A stretch of 64,000 nt of DNA, taken from contig JAKFUL010000012.1 in NCBI GenBank assembly GCA_021732665.1, positions 1-64,000 on the forward strand, given 5' to 3'. Of the stretch, positions 42,750 through 51,591 are shown piece after piece. Position numbers and translations under genes: made by a program. The stretch is from Acetobacteraceae bacterium. Lineage in GTDB: Bacteria > Pseudomonadota > Alphaproteobacteria > Acetobacterales > Acetobacteraceae. Below the pieces are notes generated by a model. The model did no database searches. It was not told the origin of the DNA and saw only the letters and a program-made list of their open reading frames with translations. Every line of letters begins with the position of its first letter. The stretch's first letter is position 1.

Positions 42750-43596
42750 TGCCGGAGAAATCCGCCGTATCGCCGCCCTCGGCGCAGAAATTCTCGTACA
42801 TTTCCAGCGCCATGGCACCCAGCGGCGTGGCGGCGCCGAAGGCTTCCGCGGCCTCCTGCGCCAGGCCCAGATCCTTGCGCATCAGCGCCGCGGCGAAGCC
42901 GGGCTTGTAGTCCCGGTTGGCCGGGCTGGTCGGCACCGGGCCGGGCACGGGGCAATAGGTGGTGAGTGACCAGCACTGGCCGGACGAGGTGCTGGCCACG
43001 TCGAACAGCGCCTGGTGCGAGAGCCCCAGCTTCTCGGCCAGCAGAAACGCCTCGCAGGTGCCGATCATGGAAATCGCCAGCAGCATGTTGTTGCAGGCCT
43101 TGGCCGCCTGGCCCGCGCCAGCCGCGCCGCAATGGACGATGTTGCGCCCCATCGCCGCCAGCACCGGCCGGGCCTGGGCAAAGGCCGCATCGGCCCCGCC
43201 GACCATGAAGGTGAGCGTGGCATTCTCCGCCCCCATCACGCCGCCGGAGACGGGGGCGTCGAGCATCGGCCGCGGCAGCAGCGCCGCCACCTCGCGCGCC
43301 GTCGCCACGTCGATGGTCGAGCAATCAATGAACACCGATGATGGCGCCGTGGCCGCGGCCAAAGCGGGGGTCACGACCTCACGCACATGCCGCCCCGCCG
43401 GCAGCATGGTGATGACGATGTCGGCACCCTGGGCTGCGCCTGGGGCATGGGGCGCCGCGGTGCCGCCCGCCGCCACCAGGGCCGCCACGGCCTCGGCGTT
43501 CAGATCAAACCCAGCCACGGCAAATCCCGCGCGGGCAAGGTTGCGGGCCATGGGCAGCCCCATATTGCCCAAGCCGATGAAGCCAATCCTCGTCAT
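42718..43596 (-). CDS. mmsB: 3-Hydroxyisobutyrate dehydrogenase
   Basis: This 292-residue protein belongs to the beta-hydroxyacid dehydrogenases. The NAD site is IGFIGLGNMGLPMARN, the substrate loop DAPVSGGVMGAENATL and the catalytic lysine lies in GAGQAAKACNNM. The late segment CWSLTTYCPVPGPVP and NRDYKPGFAAALM is typical of 3-hydroxyisobutyrate dehydrogenase (valine breakdown). Tartronate-semialdehyde reductase, attractive next to glcF, is less likely for that reason. The ATG at 43596 has GAGG upstream. An in-frame ATG at 43617 overlaps the aminotransferase stop (ATGA) and is a real alternative. Confidence 0.88.
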   Translation of the reverse strand: MTRIGFIGLGNMGLPMARNLARAGFAVAGFDLNAEAVAALVAAGGTAAPHAPGAAQGADIVITMLPAGRHVREVVTPALAAATAPSSVFIDCSTIDVATAREVAALLPRPMLDAPVSGGVMGAENATLTFMVGGADAAFAQARPVLAAMGRNIVHCGAAGAGQAAKACNNMLLAISMIGTCEAFLLAEKLGLSHQALFDVASTSSGQCWSLTTYCPVPGPVPTSPANRDYKPGFAAALMRKDLGLAQEAAEAFGAATPLGAMALEMYENFCAEGGDTADFSGIIQALRAAPR

Positions 43597-43613
43597 GCCA
43601 ACCTCGTCTCTGC

Positions 43614-44528
43614 TCATGGCACGGGGGTGCGCCATTCCGGGTGATCCGCCGTGGTGCCGCGCACCAGGGCCTCGTAACGCGCCTGAAGTTTCATCGTGAC
43701 GGGGCCGGGCTGGCCGCCGCCGACCATCAGCCGGTCCACGCTCGTCACCGGCACAAGCTCCTGGCCGGTGCCGCAGAGAAAGACCTCGTCGGCCACATAA
43801 AGCTCGGTACGGTCCACCACGCCCTCGGTCACCGAATAGCCCATCTCGGTGGCGACCTGGATCATGGTGTCGCGCGTGACGCTCTCCAGGATGTCGCTAT
43901 TGCGATTGGGGGTGATCAGCTTGCCGTCGCGCAGGATGAACATGCAGGCGCCCGGCGCCTCGCTCACCTTGCCCTGGTTGTTGAGGATCAGCGCGGTGTC
44001 ATAGCCATCCGCCTTGGCCTGAAGGGTGATGAGGCGGCCGGCATGGTAATTCGCCACTGCCTTGACCCGCGGCGGGGTGGAGTTGTCGGAAATCCGCGTC
44101 CAGGAGGAGACGCCGACGGCCAGCCCCTTGTTGAAGCCCGCCGAACGCTCGCGCGGGATGGTCACCACCGTCCAGCCGGTGGGGCCCATGGTGGCCTGGG
44201 TGCCCGGGCCATCCACCAGCACCTGCAGGCGGATATACACATCGTCATCCGGCTCATTGGCGGGGATGAGGCGCAGGATGTCCGCCTTCATCTGGTCCAG
44301 GCTCGGAGGGTTTTCGAACCGCATGATCTTCATGCCCTGGGCGATGCGCGCCAGATGCTCATCCAGCTTGAAGACGGCATAGGCGCCGGTGTCGGGATGG
44401 CGATAGGCGCGGATGCCCTCGAAGACCGTGGCGGCGTAGGTGACGGCGAGCGCGTGGGGGTGGATGCGCCCCTCTGCCCAGGGGATCATCGCCCCGTTCT
44501 GGATCATGAATTTCGGCGACCAGGCCAT
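43614..44528 (-). CDS. ilvE: Branched-chain amino acid aminotransferase
   Basis: This 304-residue fold-type IV PLP enzyme transfers the amino group of Leu/Ile/Val. Landmarks are GRIHPHALAVTYAATVFEGI, RLQVLVDGPG, the PLP lysine in RVKAVANYHAGRL, LNNQGKVSEAPGACMFI and the C-terminal CGTGQELVPV. The start at 44528 has AGGAG upstream and lies two bases after the oxidoreductase stop. Together with the downstream 3-hydroxyisobutyrate dehydrogenase it points to branched-chain amino acid or branched acid metabolism, though IlvE is also biosynthetic. Confidence 0.93.
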   Translation of the reverse strand: MAWSPKFMIQNGAMIPWAEGRIHPHALAVTYAATVFEGIRAYRHPDTGAYAVFKLDEHLARIAQGMKIMRFENPPSLDQMKADILRLIPANEPDDDVYIRLQVLVDGPGTQATMGPTGWTVVTIPRERSAGFNKGLAVGVSSWTRISDNSTPPRVKAVANYHAGRLITLQAKADGYDTALILNNQGKVSEAPGACMFILRDGKLITPNRNSDILESVTRDTMIQVATEMGYSVTEGVVDRTELYVADEVFLCGTGQELVPVTSVDRLMVGGGQPGPVTMKLQARYEALVRGTTADHPEWRTPVP

Positions 44529-44529
44529 G

Positions 44530-45522
44530 CTAGAACTCCTGCGGCAAGAGGACGACGCGGCCGACGCTTCGCCGCGCCGCCACATCCTCCATGGCTGCAC
44601 GAAACTGGCAGAGCGGATAGCGCCCTCCCACCTCCGGCCGGAGTTTTCCGTCGGCCCACCAGGCCACCAGCTGGTCCCACAGCGCCCGCACCCGGGTGGC
44701 ATGGCCCTGGCGGTTGTCGCCCGGCGACCAACCGACATAGGTGCCCCAGTTCAGACCGGCGACGGATATATTCTTCAGCAGCAGGATATTGGCCGCGACG
44801 GTGGGGATGCCGCCCCCGGCATAGCCTATGGTCACCAGCGTGCCGCCATCGCCCAGCGCTCGCAGGCTGTCGTCGAAGACCGGGCCGCCCAGCGTGTCCA
44901 GCACGCAGGAAACGCCCTGGCCGCCGGTGATCTCCACCACCGCGTCGCGGAAGGGGAGCGAAGAATCCAGCAACGCCTCCGCCCCGCGCGCCCGCAGCGT
45001 GGCGTGCTTGGCCACACCGGCACGGGCGATGACGCGCGCCCCCAGCGCATGGGCGATCTCCACCCCCGCCAGCCCCACGCCGCCGGCCGCGCCATGCACC
45101 AGCACCCAATCGCCCGGTCCCACGCGGCCGCGCCACATCAGCGCCGAACCCGCGGTGGGGTAGCTGATGGGCATGGCCACCGCGGCGTCCAGCGGCAGGT
45201 TTTCCGGCAGCGCGGTGACATGGATGGCGTCCGCCACCGCCTCCTCCGCCATGCCGCCCCAATCCAGCACGGCGAAGACGCGGGTGCCAGGGGCAAACTC
45301 ATCGCCCTCGATGACCGTGCCGGCGATTTCGGTGCCGGGGGTGAAGGGCAGAGGCGGGCGGCGCTGGTACTTGCCCTGCACCACCAGCTGGGTCGCGAAG
45401 GAGACGCCCGCCGCCTCGACACGGATACGCACGGCGCCGGGGCGCAGTTCCGGGCGGGGTACGTCCTTCAGCTCCAGCTCGGCAAAGGGCCGCCAGGATT
45501 CGCAGAGAACGGCGCGCATCAT
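44530..45522 (-). CDS. Zinc-less NADPH:quinone oxidoreductase-type dehydrogenase
   Basis: This 330-residue medium-chain dehydrogenase lacks the cysteines of zinc alcohol dehydrogenases and has the quinone-oxidoreductase cofactor motif VHGAAGGVGLAGVEIA. Early GTEIAGTVIEGDEF and later GVSCVLDTLGGPVFDD fit the family. It probably reduces an enone, quinone or acyl-CoA-like substrate with NADPH. Its start overlaps the Bug gene stop (ATGA), and the aminotransferase begins two bases after its stop. Confidence 0.88.
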   Translation of the reverse strand: MMRAVLCESWRPFAELELKDVPRPELRPGAVRIRVEAAGVSFATQLVVQGKYQRRPPLPFTPGTEIAGTVIEGDEFAPGTRVFAVLDWGGMAEEAVADAIHVTALPENLPLDAAVAMPISYPTAGSALMWRGRVGPGDWVLVHGAAGGVGLAGVEIAHALGARVIARAGVAKHATLRARGAEALLDSSLPFRDAVVEITGGQGVSCVLDTLGGPVFDDSLRALGDGGTLVTIGYAGGGIPTVAANILLLKNISVAGLNWGTYVGWSPGDNRQGHATRVRALWDQLVAWWADGKLRPEVGGRYPLCQFRAAMEDVAARRSVGRVVLLPQEF

Positions 45523-46469
45523 TCGGCCCGGATATTCGCGTCCCGCACCAGGCGGGCATAGGTGGCATTCTCCCGCGCCACGAAGGCGCCGAAGGCCTCG
45601 GGCGGCTGGCCGCCGGCGATGGCGCCCAGCGCCGCCAGCCGCGCGACCGAATCGGGGTGGGCCAGCGCCGTGGCCACGGCGCGCTGCATGGCCAGCACGA
45701 TGTCCGGCGGCGAGCCGGCTGGCGCCCAGATGCCGTACCAGGTGGAGATCTCGTATTCCGGAAACCCCGCCTCGCGCATCGTCGGCACATCGGGGAAGGC
45801 GGGGATTCGCGCCGCCGCCGTCACCGCCAGCGCCCGCAACTGGCCGCCGCGGATCAGATCGGCCGAACTCGCCATGCTGTCGAACATCAGCCCGACCGTG
45901 CCGGAAATCACATCGGGCAGCGCCTGGCCGCTGCCGCGATAGGGGATGTGCTGCAAGGGCAGGCCGGATTGCAGCCGGAACATCTCCCCCGCCAGATGCG
46001 GCGCCCCGCCATTCGACGACGACGCATAGCTCCCCCGCCCCGGATTGGCCCGCAGATACGCCACCAGCCCCGCCACATCCCGCGCCGGCGAAGTCACCGG
46101 CACCACCAGCATCAAGGGCACCGAGGCGATGAGCGTGACCGGCGCGAAGCCCGCGACCGCGTCATAGGGCAGCCTGATCATATGCGGCAGGATGACATGG
46201 GCCGAGGCATTGACCAGGAAGGTCGCGCCATCCGGCGCCGCCCGCGCCACGGCCTCCGCGCCGATGGAGCCACCCGCGCCGGCCCGGTTCTCGGCCACGA
46301 AACTCTGCCCGAGATCGGCCGAAAGCCGCTGCGCCACCAGCCGGCCCAGAATGTCGGTCGGCCCGCCGGGCGGGTAGGGGATGACCATGCGCACAGGGCG
46401 CGTCGGCCATGGGTCGGCGGCCCATGCGGTGGCCGGCGCCAACAGCGCCACGCGTCTGGTGATTTCCAT
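45519..46469 (-). CDS. Bug/TctC-family periplasmic solute-binding protein
   Basis: This 316-residue protein has a short signal peptide (MEITRRVALLAPATAWA) and typical Bug motifs: VRMVIPYPPGGPTDILGR, VAENRAGAGGSIGAEAVA, LQHIPYRGSGQALPDVI and WAPAGSPPDIVLAMQRA. It is the first gene of the minus-strand operon ending in 3-hydroxyisobutyrate dehydrogenase. This is the eighth Bug gene of the window and the only one leading a catabolic operon on this strand, so a branched or hydroxy acid ligand is a reasonable guess. Confidence 0.91.
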   Translation of the reverse strand: MEITRRVALLAPATAWAADPWPTRPVRMVIPYPPGGPTDILGRLVAQRLSADLGQSFVAENRAGAGGSIGAEAVARAAPDGATFLVNASAHVILPHMIRLPYDAVAGFAPVTLIASVPLMLVVPVTSPARDVAGLVAYLRANPGRGSYASSSNGGAPHLAGEMFRLQSGLPLQHIPYRGSGQALPDVISGTVGLMFDSMASSADLIRGGQLRALAVTAAARIPAFPDVPTMREAGFPEYEISTWYGIWAPAGSPPDIVLAMQRAVATALAHPDSVARLAALGAIAGGQPPEAFGAFVARENATYARLVRDANIRAE

Positions 46470-46530
46470 CCCTGGCTCTTTTCATTCCCTCGATACCGGG
46501 CAGGATAAGCCCAGAAAACCGGGGAACGCC

Positions 46531-47640
46531 ATGCGACCATATCAGGGGCTCTTCGTGCTCGACGCGGCCCAGGGCATTGCCGGGCCGTATTGCGGCATGC
46601 TGCTGGCGGCGATGGGCGCCGATGTGGTGAAGCTGGAGCCGCCTTCCGGCGACTGGTCGCGCGGGCTGACCACGCGGGCGGAAAGCCACAGCGTGATGAG
46701 CACGGTGTTCAACCGCGGTAAGCGCTCGGTGGTGCTGGATCTGGGCCAGCCCGAAGGCCGCGCGCAGGCCGCCGCTTTGGCCGCGCGCGCGGATGTGATG
46801 ATCGAGGCTTTTCGGCCAGGCGTGGCCGCGCGCATCGGATTGGGGCCGGAACATGCCGGGGCCAACACCATCTATGTCAGCATCTCCGGCTTTGGTCAGA
46901 CCGGGCCTTATGCCGAGCGGCCCTGCACCGATGCCGTGGCGCAGGCCTATTCCGGCCTGGTGTCGCTGAACGTCGGCGCCGATGGCGCGCCGCACAAGGT
47001 CGGCACGCTTCTGGTGGATATCCACACCGGCCTGGCCGCCTTCGCCGCCGTCCAGGCCGCGCTGGCGGAACGCGCGGCCGACCCCATGCCGCGCCAGCGC
47101 CGGCTCGATTGCGCGCTGATGAACGGCGCGGCCTCGCTGCTCAGCATCGCGGTGGCCGAGGCAGGGCTGCTGGGCCGCGCGCCGGCCGACCTGAACGTGC
47201 CCGCCGGCGCCTACCAGGCCGGCGACGGCGCCTGGGTGATGATCGCCCTGGTGCGCGAGGAGGAATGGCTGACCCTGACCGAGGTGCTGGAATCGCCGGA
47301 ACTGCTGACCGACCCGCGCTTCGCCAATTTCGCCGCCCGCGCCGCCAACAAGGCATCGCTGCTGCCCCTGCTGCGCGGCATCTTCGCCCGACGCACGGCC
47401 GCCGAATGGCTCGCCGCCCTGGCGAGGCGCCGCATATTGGCCGAGCGGGTGAACTCCCCCCTGGAATGGTTGGCGGACCCGCATGTCGTCGCCCGCAACC
47501 CCGCCCCCGGCCTGGACCAGCCGGGCCTGGGCAGGCTTCCCATGGCCAGCCTGCCCGGCTTCCCGCCGCATCTCGCCGCCGCGCCCGCGCTGGGCGAACA
47601 CACCGCCGACATCCTGCAGCAATTCGGAATCCCCGCATGA
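46531..47640 (+). CDS. CaiB/BaiF (family III) CoA-transferase
   Basis: This 369-residue protein has the interlaced family III fold: FVLDAAQGIAGPYCGMLLA, ADVVKLEPPSGDWSR, NRGKRSVVLDL, DVMIEAFRPGVAARIGLG and the catalytic aspartate D163 in LLVDIHTGLAAF. Members move CoA between carboxylic acids. The gene lies 61 bases from the divergent Bug gene and couples by ATGA to a TPR protein. Activating an imported acid as its CoA ester would fit the neighbourhood. The actual acid is unknown. Confidence 0.9.
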   Translation: MRPYQGLFVLDAAQGIAGPYCGMLLAAMGADVVKLEPPSGDWSRGLTTRAESHSVMSTVFNRGKRSVVLDLGQPEGRAQAAALAARADVMIEAFRPGVAARIGLGPEHAGANTIYVSISGFGQTGPYAERPCTDAVAQAYSGLVSLNVGADGAPHKVGTLLVDIHTGLAAFAAVQAALAERAADPMPRQRRLDCALMNGAASLLSIAVAEAGLLGRAPADLNVPAGAYQAGDGAWVMIALVREEEWLTLTEVLESPELLTDPRFANFAARAANKASLLPLLRGIFARRTAAEWLAALARRRILAERVNSPLEWLADPHVVARNPAPGLDQPGLGRLPMASLPGFPPHLAAAPALGEHTADILQQFGIPA

Positions 47641-48980
47641 TCCAGACAGCCCAGGGCCTGCCAGTCACCATCGCCTCGGCCGAGGCAGCGCGCGCCTTCG
47701 ACGCGGTGATCGAGGCCTTCCTGAAATACCGCCTGGATGCGCCACAAAAACTCAAGGCCGCACTGACGCTGGACCCCGAGGCGCCCATTCTGCACGTGAT
47801 GAAGGGCGCCTTCGCCATGCTGGCCTACAAGGCCGCCGCCATACCCTCGGCGCTGGCCGCGGCGGATCGCGCCGAAAGCCTCTCCCCCAATGCGCGCGAG
47901 GCCGCGCATATCGCGGCACTGCGCGCCTGGGTGGCGCAGGACATGGAGCAGGCCCTGGCGATCTGGGACGGCATCCTGGCGGAAAGCCCCACCGACATCA
48001 TGGCCTTCCGCCTGCATCATTTCGCCGCCTTTTGGATGGGCCGCGCCGATGTGATGCGCGATGTGGCCGAGCGCAGCATACCGGCCTGGGGGCCGGGGCT
48101 TCCCGGCTATGGCAGCATGCTGGCCTGCCGCGCCTTCGCCGCCGAGGAGAGCGGCGACTACACCCTGGCCGAGGCCGCGGGGCGCCAGGCCGTGGCGCTG
48201 GACCCGGCCGATCTCTGGGCGATTCACGCCGTGGCGCATACGCTGGAAATGCAGGGCCGTCGGGGCGAGGGCGTGGCCTGGATCGAGGGCCTGAAGCAGA
48301 ATTTCGCCGGCACCAACAATATCCGCCACCACGTCTTCTGGCACCAGGCGATGTACCACCTGGAACTGGGCGACCACGCCGCGGTGCTGCGGCTCTACGA
48401 CGAGGGCTTTCGCGACCTCAATTCCGAGGTCACCCAGATGCAGCCCGACCTCTACATCGACTGCCAGAACGCCGCCTCCATGCTGTTTCGCCTGCAACGC
48501 CAGGGCGTGGGGGTTGGCGAGCGCTGGGTGGAACTGGCCGACAAGGCCGAGAAGCGCATCGGCGACAATCTTTCTGCTTTTACCCTGCCGCATTGGATGA
48601 TGGCGCTGACGGCCACGGGGCGGCTGGACGCCGCGCAACGCATGATCGCCTCCATCGAGGTCGATGGACGCGGCAACACCAACGCCGCGCAAACCCTGCG
48701 CGAGGCGGCACTGCCGGTCTGCCAGGCCATCCTGGCCCGTGCACGCGGCGATTCAGCCGGCGCGGTGGCGATCATGCGCCCGGCGCTGGGCGGCATGTAC
48801 CGGCTGGGCGGCAGCCACGCCCAGCAGGATGTGCTTGAACAATTCTTCCTCGCCGCGGCCGAGGAAGCGGGCGACGAGGCCGCACAACGGTTACTTCTCG
48901 AACGCGTCGCCGGCCGCCACCCCGTGGCTCCGCAGCGGCGCGTGGGCTACGCCGCCGCCGCGCGGGCCATCAGGCACTGA
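47637..48980 (+). CDS. TTC38-like tetratricopeptide repeat protein (paralogue)
   Basis: This 447-residue protein is a paralogue of the gene at 8059-9399. Shared blocks include GRQAVALDPADLWAIHAVAH, GEGVAWIEGL, VFWHQAMYHLELGD and CQNAASMLFRLQRQG. Both have the same length and the same TTC38-like organisation. The DLWxxHAVAH block, conserved in both copies, suggests a functional site rather than just TPR packing. The ATG overlaps the CoA-transferase stop (ATGA), so it may assist or regulate that enzyme's pathway. It ends 11 bases into the convergent lactonase gene. Confidence 0.77.
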   Translation: MIQTAQGLPVTIASAEAARAFDAVIEAFLKYRLDAPQKLKAALTLDPEAPILHVMKGAFAMLAYKAAAIPSALAAADRAESLSPNAREAAHIAALRAWVAQDMEQALAIWDGILAESPTDIMAFRLHHFAAFWMGRADVMRDVAERSIPAWGPGLPGYGSMLACRAFAAEESGDYTLAEAAGRQAVALDPADLWAIHAVAHTLEMQGRRGEGVAWIEGLKQNFAGTNNIRHHVFWHQAMYHLELGDHAAVLRLYDEGFRDLNSEVTQMQPDLYIDCQNAASMLFRLQRQGVGVGERWVELADKAEKRIGDNLSAFTLPHWMMALTATGRLDAAQRMIASIEVDGRGNTNAAQTLREAALPVCQAILARARGDSAGAVAIMRPALGGMYRLGGSHAQQDVLEQFFLAAAEEAGDEAAQRLLLERVAGRHPVAPQRRVGYAAAARAIRH

Positions 48981-49884
48981 AGGGCAGGCGATACCCCGCC
49001 TCCCACCACGCCATGCGCACCAGGCGCCCGGTGGTGGAGAGGGTCACGACAATGTCGCGCAGATCGGGCCCGGCGAAGCAGATGTTCGTGGGCATCGGCT
49101 CGGGCATCGTCTCGACATGGACGATCTCGCCGCCGGGCGAGACGGTGGTCACCTCCCCGCTCACCAGCGTCGCCACCAGGATATTGCCCGAGGCGGCGAT
49201 GGCGATGGAATCCAACCGCCGGAACCCCGGAAACTGGCACACCAGCCGCCCACCATGCGAGCTCGGCCAAGGCGCCTTGGCCAGTTTCCCTGGCCCCTCC
49301 ACATCCCATGCCCACAGCCGGCCGGTCTCCGTCTCCGCCACATAAAGCACGCGCCCATCGGGGCTGAGGCCGATGCCATTGGCGCCGCCGAAGACGGGGT
49401 AGGCGGCCTCAATCACCCGGCTGCCATCGGTGGCGGCCCAATACACGCCGCCATGGTCCCGATCCCGCCCGCGGACCTTGCCGAGATCGGAAAACCAGAA
49501 GCCGCCATTGGGGTCGAAGACGATGTCGTTCGGCCCGCGTAGGGGCCGCCCTTCGCAATGATCATACAGCGTGGTCAGCTCGCCCGTATCCGGGTCCAGC
49601 ACCTCGATCCGCCCGCCGGTGTAGTCGGCCGATTGCCCGGTGGGGCGCAGCAGACCGGGCTGCTCGTGCCAGGAAAAGCCGCCGTTGTTGCAGATGTAGA
49701 GCTTGCCGCCCGGGCCGCGCGCCAGGCCGTTGGGCGCGCCGGCGGTCTTGGCCAGCACCGTCACGGCGCCATCCCCGGCCACCCGCGTGATCCGCCCGGC
49801 CTCGATCTCCACCAGCACGATGCCGCCATCGGGCATGGCCACCGGCCCCTCGGGGAAGCGCAGCCCCGTCGCGATCTCATGCAT
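48970..49884 (-). CDS. SMP-30/gluconolactonase-family protein
   Basis: This 304-residue beta-propeller has the SMP-30 repeats: GLRFPEGPVAMPDGGIVLVE, GAPNGLARGPGGKLYICN, GRPLRGPNDIVFDPNGGFWF, GGANGIGLSPDGRVLYVAE and DSIAIAASGNILVATL. The conserved Glu, Asn and Asp residues (FPEGP, PND, NGIGLS) form the metal site of lactonases. It may open sugar-acid or other lactones. No signal peptide is seen. It is divergent from the hydantoinase genes that follow. Confidence 0.9.
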   Translation of the reverse strand: MHEIATGLRFPEGPVAMPDGGIVLVEIEAGRITRVAGDGAVTVLAKTAGAPNGLARGPGGKLYICNNGGFSWHEQPGLLRPTGQSADYTGGRIEVLDPDTGELTTLYDHCEGRPLRGPNDIVFDPNGGFWFSDLGKVRGRDRDHGGVYWAATDGSRVIEAAYPVFGGANGIGLSPDGRVLYVAETETGRLWAWDVEGPGKLAKAPWPSSHGGRLVCQFPGFRRLDSIAIAASGNILVATLVSGEVTTVSPGGEIVHVETMPEPMPTNICFAGPDLRDIVVTLSTTGRLVRMAWWEAGYRLPFSA

Positions 49885-49962
49885 GTTCTGATCCTCCCTG
49901 CGCCGAGCATGGCGAGGATGCCGGCTTGACGCCAGCGGCCCGGCGCGGCGAGCCTGGGCGCC

Positions 49963-51591
49963 ATGGATCCCGTCACCCTCGCCGTCCTCGACAACCGCCT
50001 GCGGGCGATCGTGGAGGAGATGGGCGAGGCGATGCTGCGCACCTCCTACAGCCAGATCCTCAACTCCTCACGCGATTTCTCGGTGGCGATCTGCGGTGCC
50101 GAGGGCGATCTCGTCTCCCAGGCCGACCATATTCCGGTGCATGTCGGAGCACTCCCTTCGGCGGTGCAGGCGGTGCTGGCGCAATTCCCCGCCCCCCGCC
50201 CGGGCGACATTTTTCTGCTCAACGACCCTTATGATGGCGGCTCGCATCTGCCCGACCTCACCATCCTGCTGCCCGTCTTCGCGGATGGCGAGCGCTGTTT
50301 CTTCACCGTCGTGCGCGCCCATGTCAGCGATATCGGCGGCGGCACCCATGGCGGCTACAACCCCGCCGCCACCGATATCTGGTCCGAGGGCGTGCGCATC
50401 CCGCCGATACGCCTGGGCGAGGATGGCGGGCTGCGTGATGACCTCATCCGCCTGCTCTGCGCCAACACCCGCCTGCCGCGCGACGTCAGGGGCGATTTGA
50501 TGGCCATGGTCGGCGCCGCCCGCACCGGTGCCGCACGCGTCGAGGCGCTGCTGGCCCAGCACGGCCGCGACGGGTTGCTGGCTGTGGTCGATGCCATCCT
50601 GGGCCTGTCCGAAGCCCATGCCCGCCGCATCGTCGCGGCCTGGCCCGACGGCATCTGGCAGGGCGAGGCGGTGCTGGATGATGACGGGCATGGCCGCGAA
50701 AACATCACCATCCGCGCCACCTGCACCAAGCGCGGCTCCGACCTCACCATCGATCTCAGCGGCTCCGACGACGAGGTGGCGGGCATCGTCAATTCCTCGC
50801 GCCCGAACATGCTCTCGGCGGTGGCGATGGCCTTCGCCTATCTGCTGGACCCGGAGGTGTCGAAGAACGCCGGCGCCTTCCGCCCGCTCAGCGTGATCGC
50901 GCGTGAGGGCAGCATCGTCTGGGCGCATGAGGGCAAGCCGGTCACGCTCTGCACCAGCCATCCCGGCAACGAGATCGTGGAAGCGATCATCCGCGCCATG
51001 CAGCATTGCTGCCCGGAGCGCGCCATGGGCGGCTGGGGTCGGCGCTTCCGCGTGGCCATCCAGGGCCGGTCGGCGACGGGGCGGAAATTCGTCTGGCACC
51101 TGTTCCATGCCCGCCCCGGCGGCGGCGCCAGCGCGGCGGGCGACGGCTTCAACACTGCCGGCGAATGGCACAGCGCCGGCGGGCTGAAATTCGGCAGTGT
51201 CGAGCAGGCCGAGGCGCGTTTTCCGCTATTGTTCGAAGCCCATGAATTCCGCGCCAATTCCGGTGGCCTGGGCCAATACCGCGGCGGCACGGGGGCAGAG
51301 CTTCGTCTGCGGGTGGAAAGCCATGGCCCCGCCCTGGCCAACACCGCGGGCGATGGCGTGCGCCACGGCTCCGCCGGCATGGTGGGCGGGCCGGATGGCA
51401 TGCCGCATGCCTATACCCTGCTAGGCGCCGATGGCGCGGTGCGCGAGCTGCGCAGCAAGGAAGTCGGCGTGCCGGTGCAGCCGGGCGACGTGCTCCATCT
51501 GCTCTCCTCCGGCGGCGGCGGCTGGGGTGACCCGGGCAAGCGCGCCGAAGTGGCGAAGCAGAGCGACCTGCGCGACGGATACACGGCATGA
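49963..51591 (+). CDS. hyuB: Hydantoinase B/oxoprolinase subunit
   Basis: This 542-residue protein is the B subunit of ATP-dependent hydantoinase/oxoprolinase/acetone carboxylase-type enzymes. Signatures are LRTSYSQILNSSRDFSVAI, GDIFLLNDPYDGGSHLPD, GGTHGGYNPAATDIW and NTAGEWHSAGGLKFG. It overlaps hyuA by four bases (ATGA). The pair opens cyclic amides such as hydantoins or 5-oxoproline using ATP. A nearby possible source of 5-oxoproline is the GGCT-like protein at 18884, but the distance is large and the link is speculative. Confidence 0.92.
   Translation: MDPVTLAVLDNRLRAIVEEMGEAMLRTSYSQILNSSRDFSVAICGAEGDLVSQADHIPVHVGALPSAVQAVLAQFPAPRPGDIFLLNDPYDGGSHLPDLTILLPVFADGERCFFTVVRAHVSDIGGGTHGGYNPAATDIWSEGVRIPPIRLGEDGGLRDDLIRLLCANTRLPRDVRGDLMAMVGAARTGAARVEALLAQHGRDGLLAVVDAILGLSEAHARRIVAAWPDGIWQGEAVLDDDGHGRENITIRATCTKRGSDLTIDLSGSDDEVAGIVNSSRPNMLSAVAMAFAYLLDPEVSKNAGAFRPLSVIAREGSIVWAHEGKPVTLCTSHPGNEIVEAIIRAMQHCCPERAMGGWGRRFRVAIQGRSATGRKFVWHLFHARPGGGASAAGDGFNTAGEWHSAGGLKFGSVEQAEARFPLLFEAHEFRANSGGLGQYRGGTGAELRLRVESHGPALANTAGDGVRHGSAGMVGGPDGMPHAYTLLGADGAVRELRSKEVGVPVQPGDVLHLLSSGGGGWGDPGKRAEVAKQSDLRDGYTA

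Noticed and set aside
42718-43596. Tartronate-semialdehyde reductase role suggested by neighbouring glcF
   Set aside because: The substrate-side residues and the YCPVPGPVP segment fit 3-hydroxyisobutyrate dehydrogenase better, and the gene is in the aminotransferase operon on the other strand.
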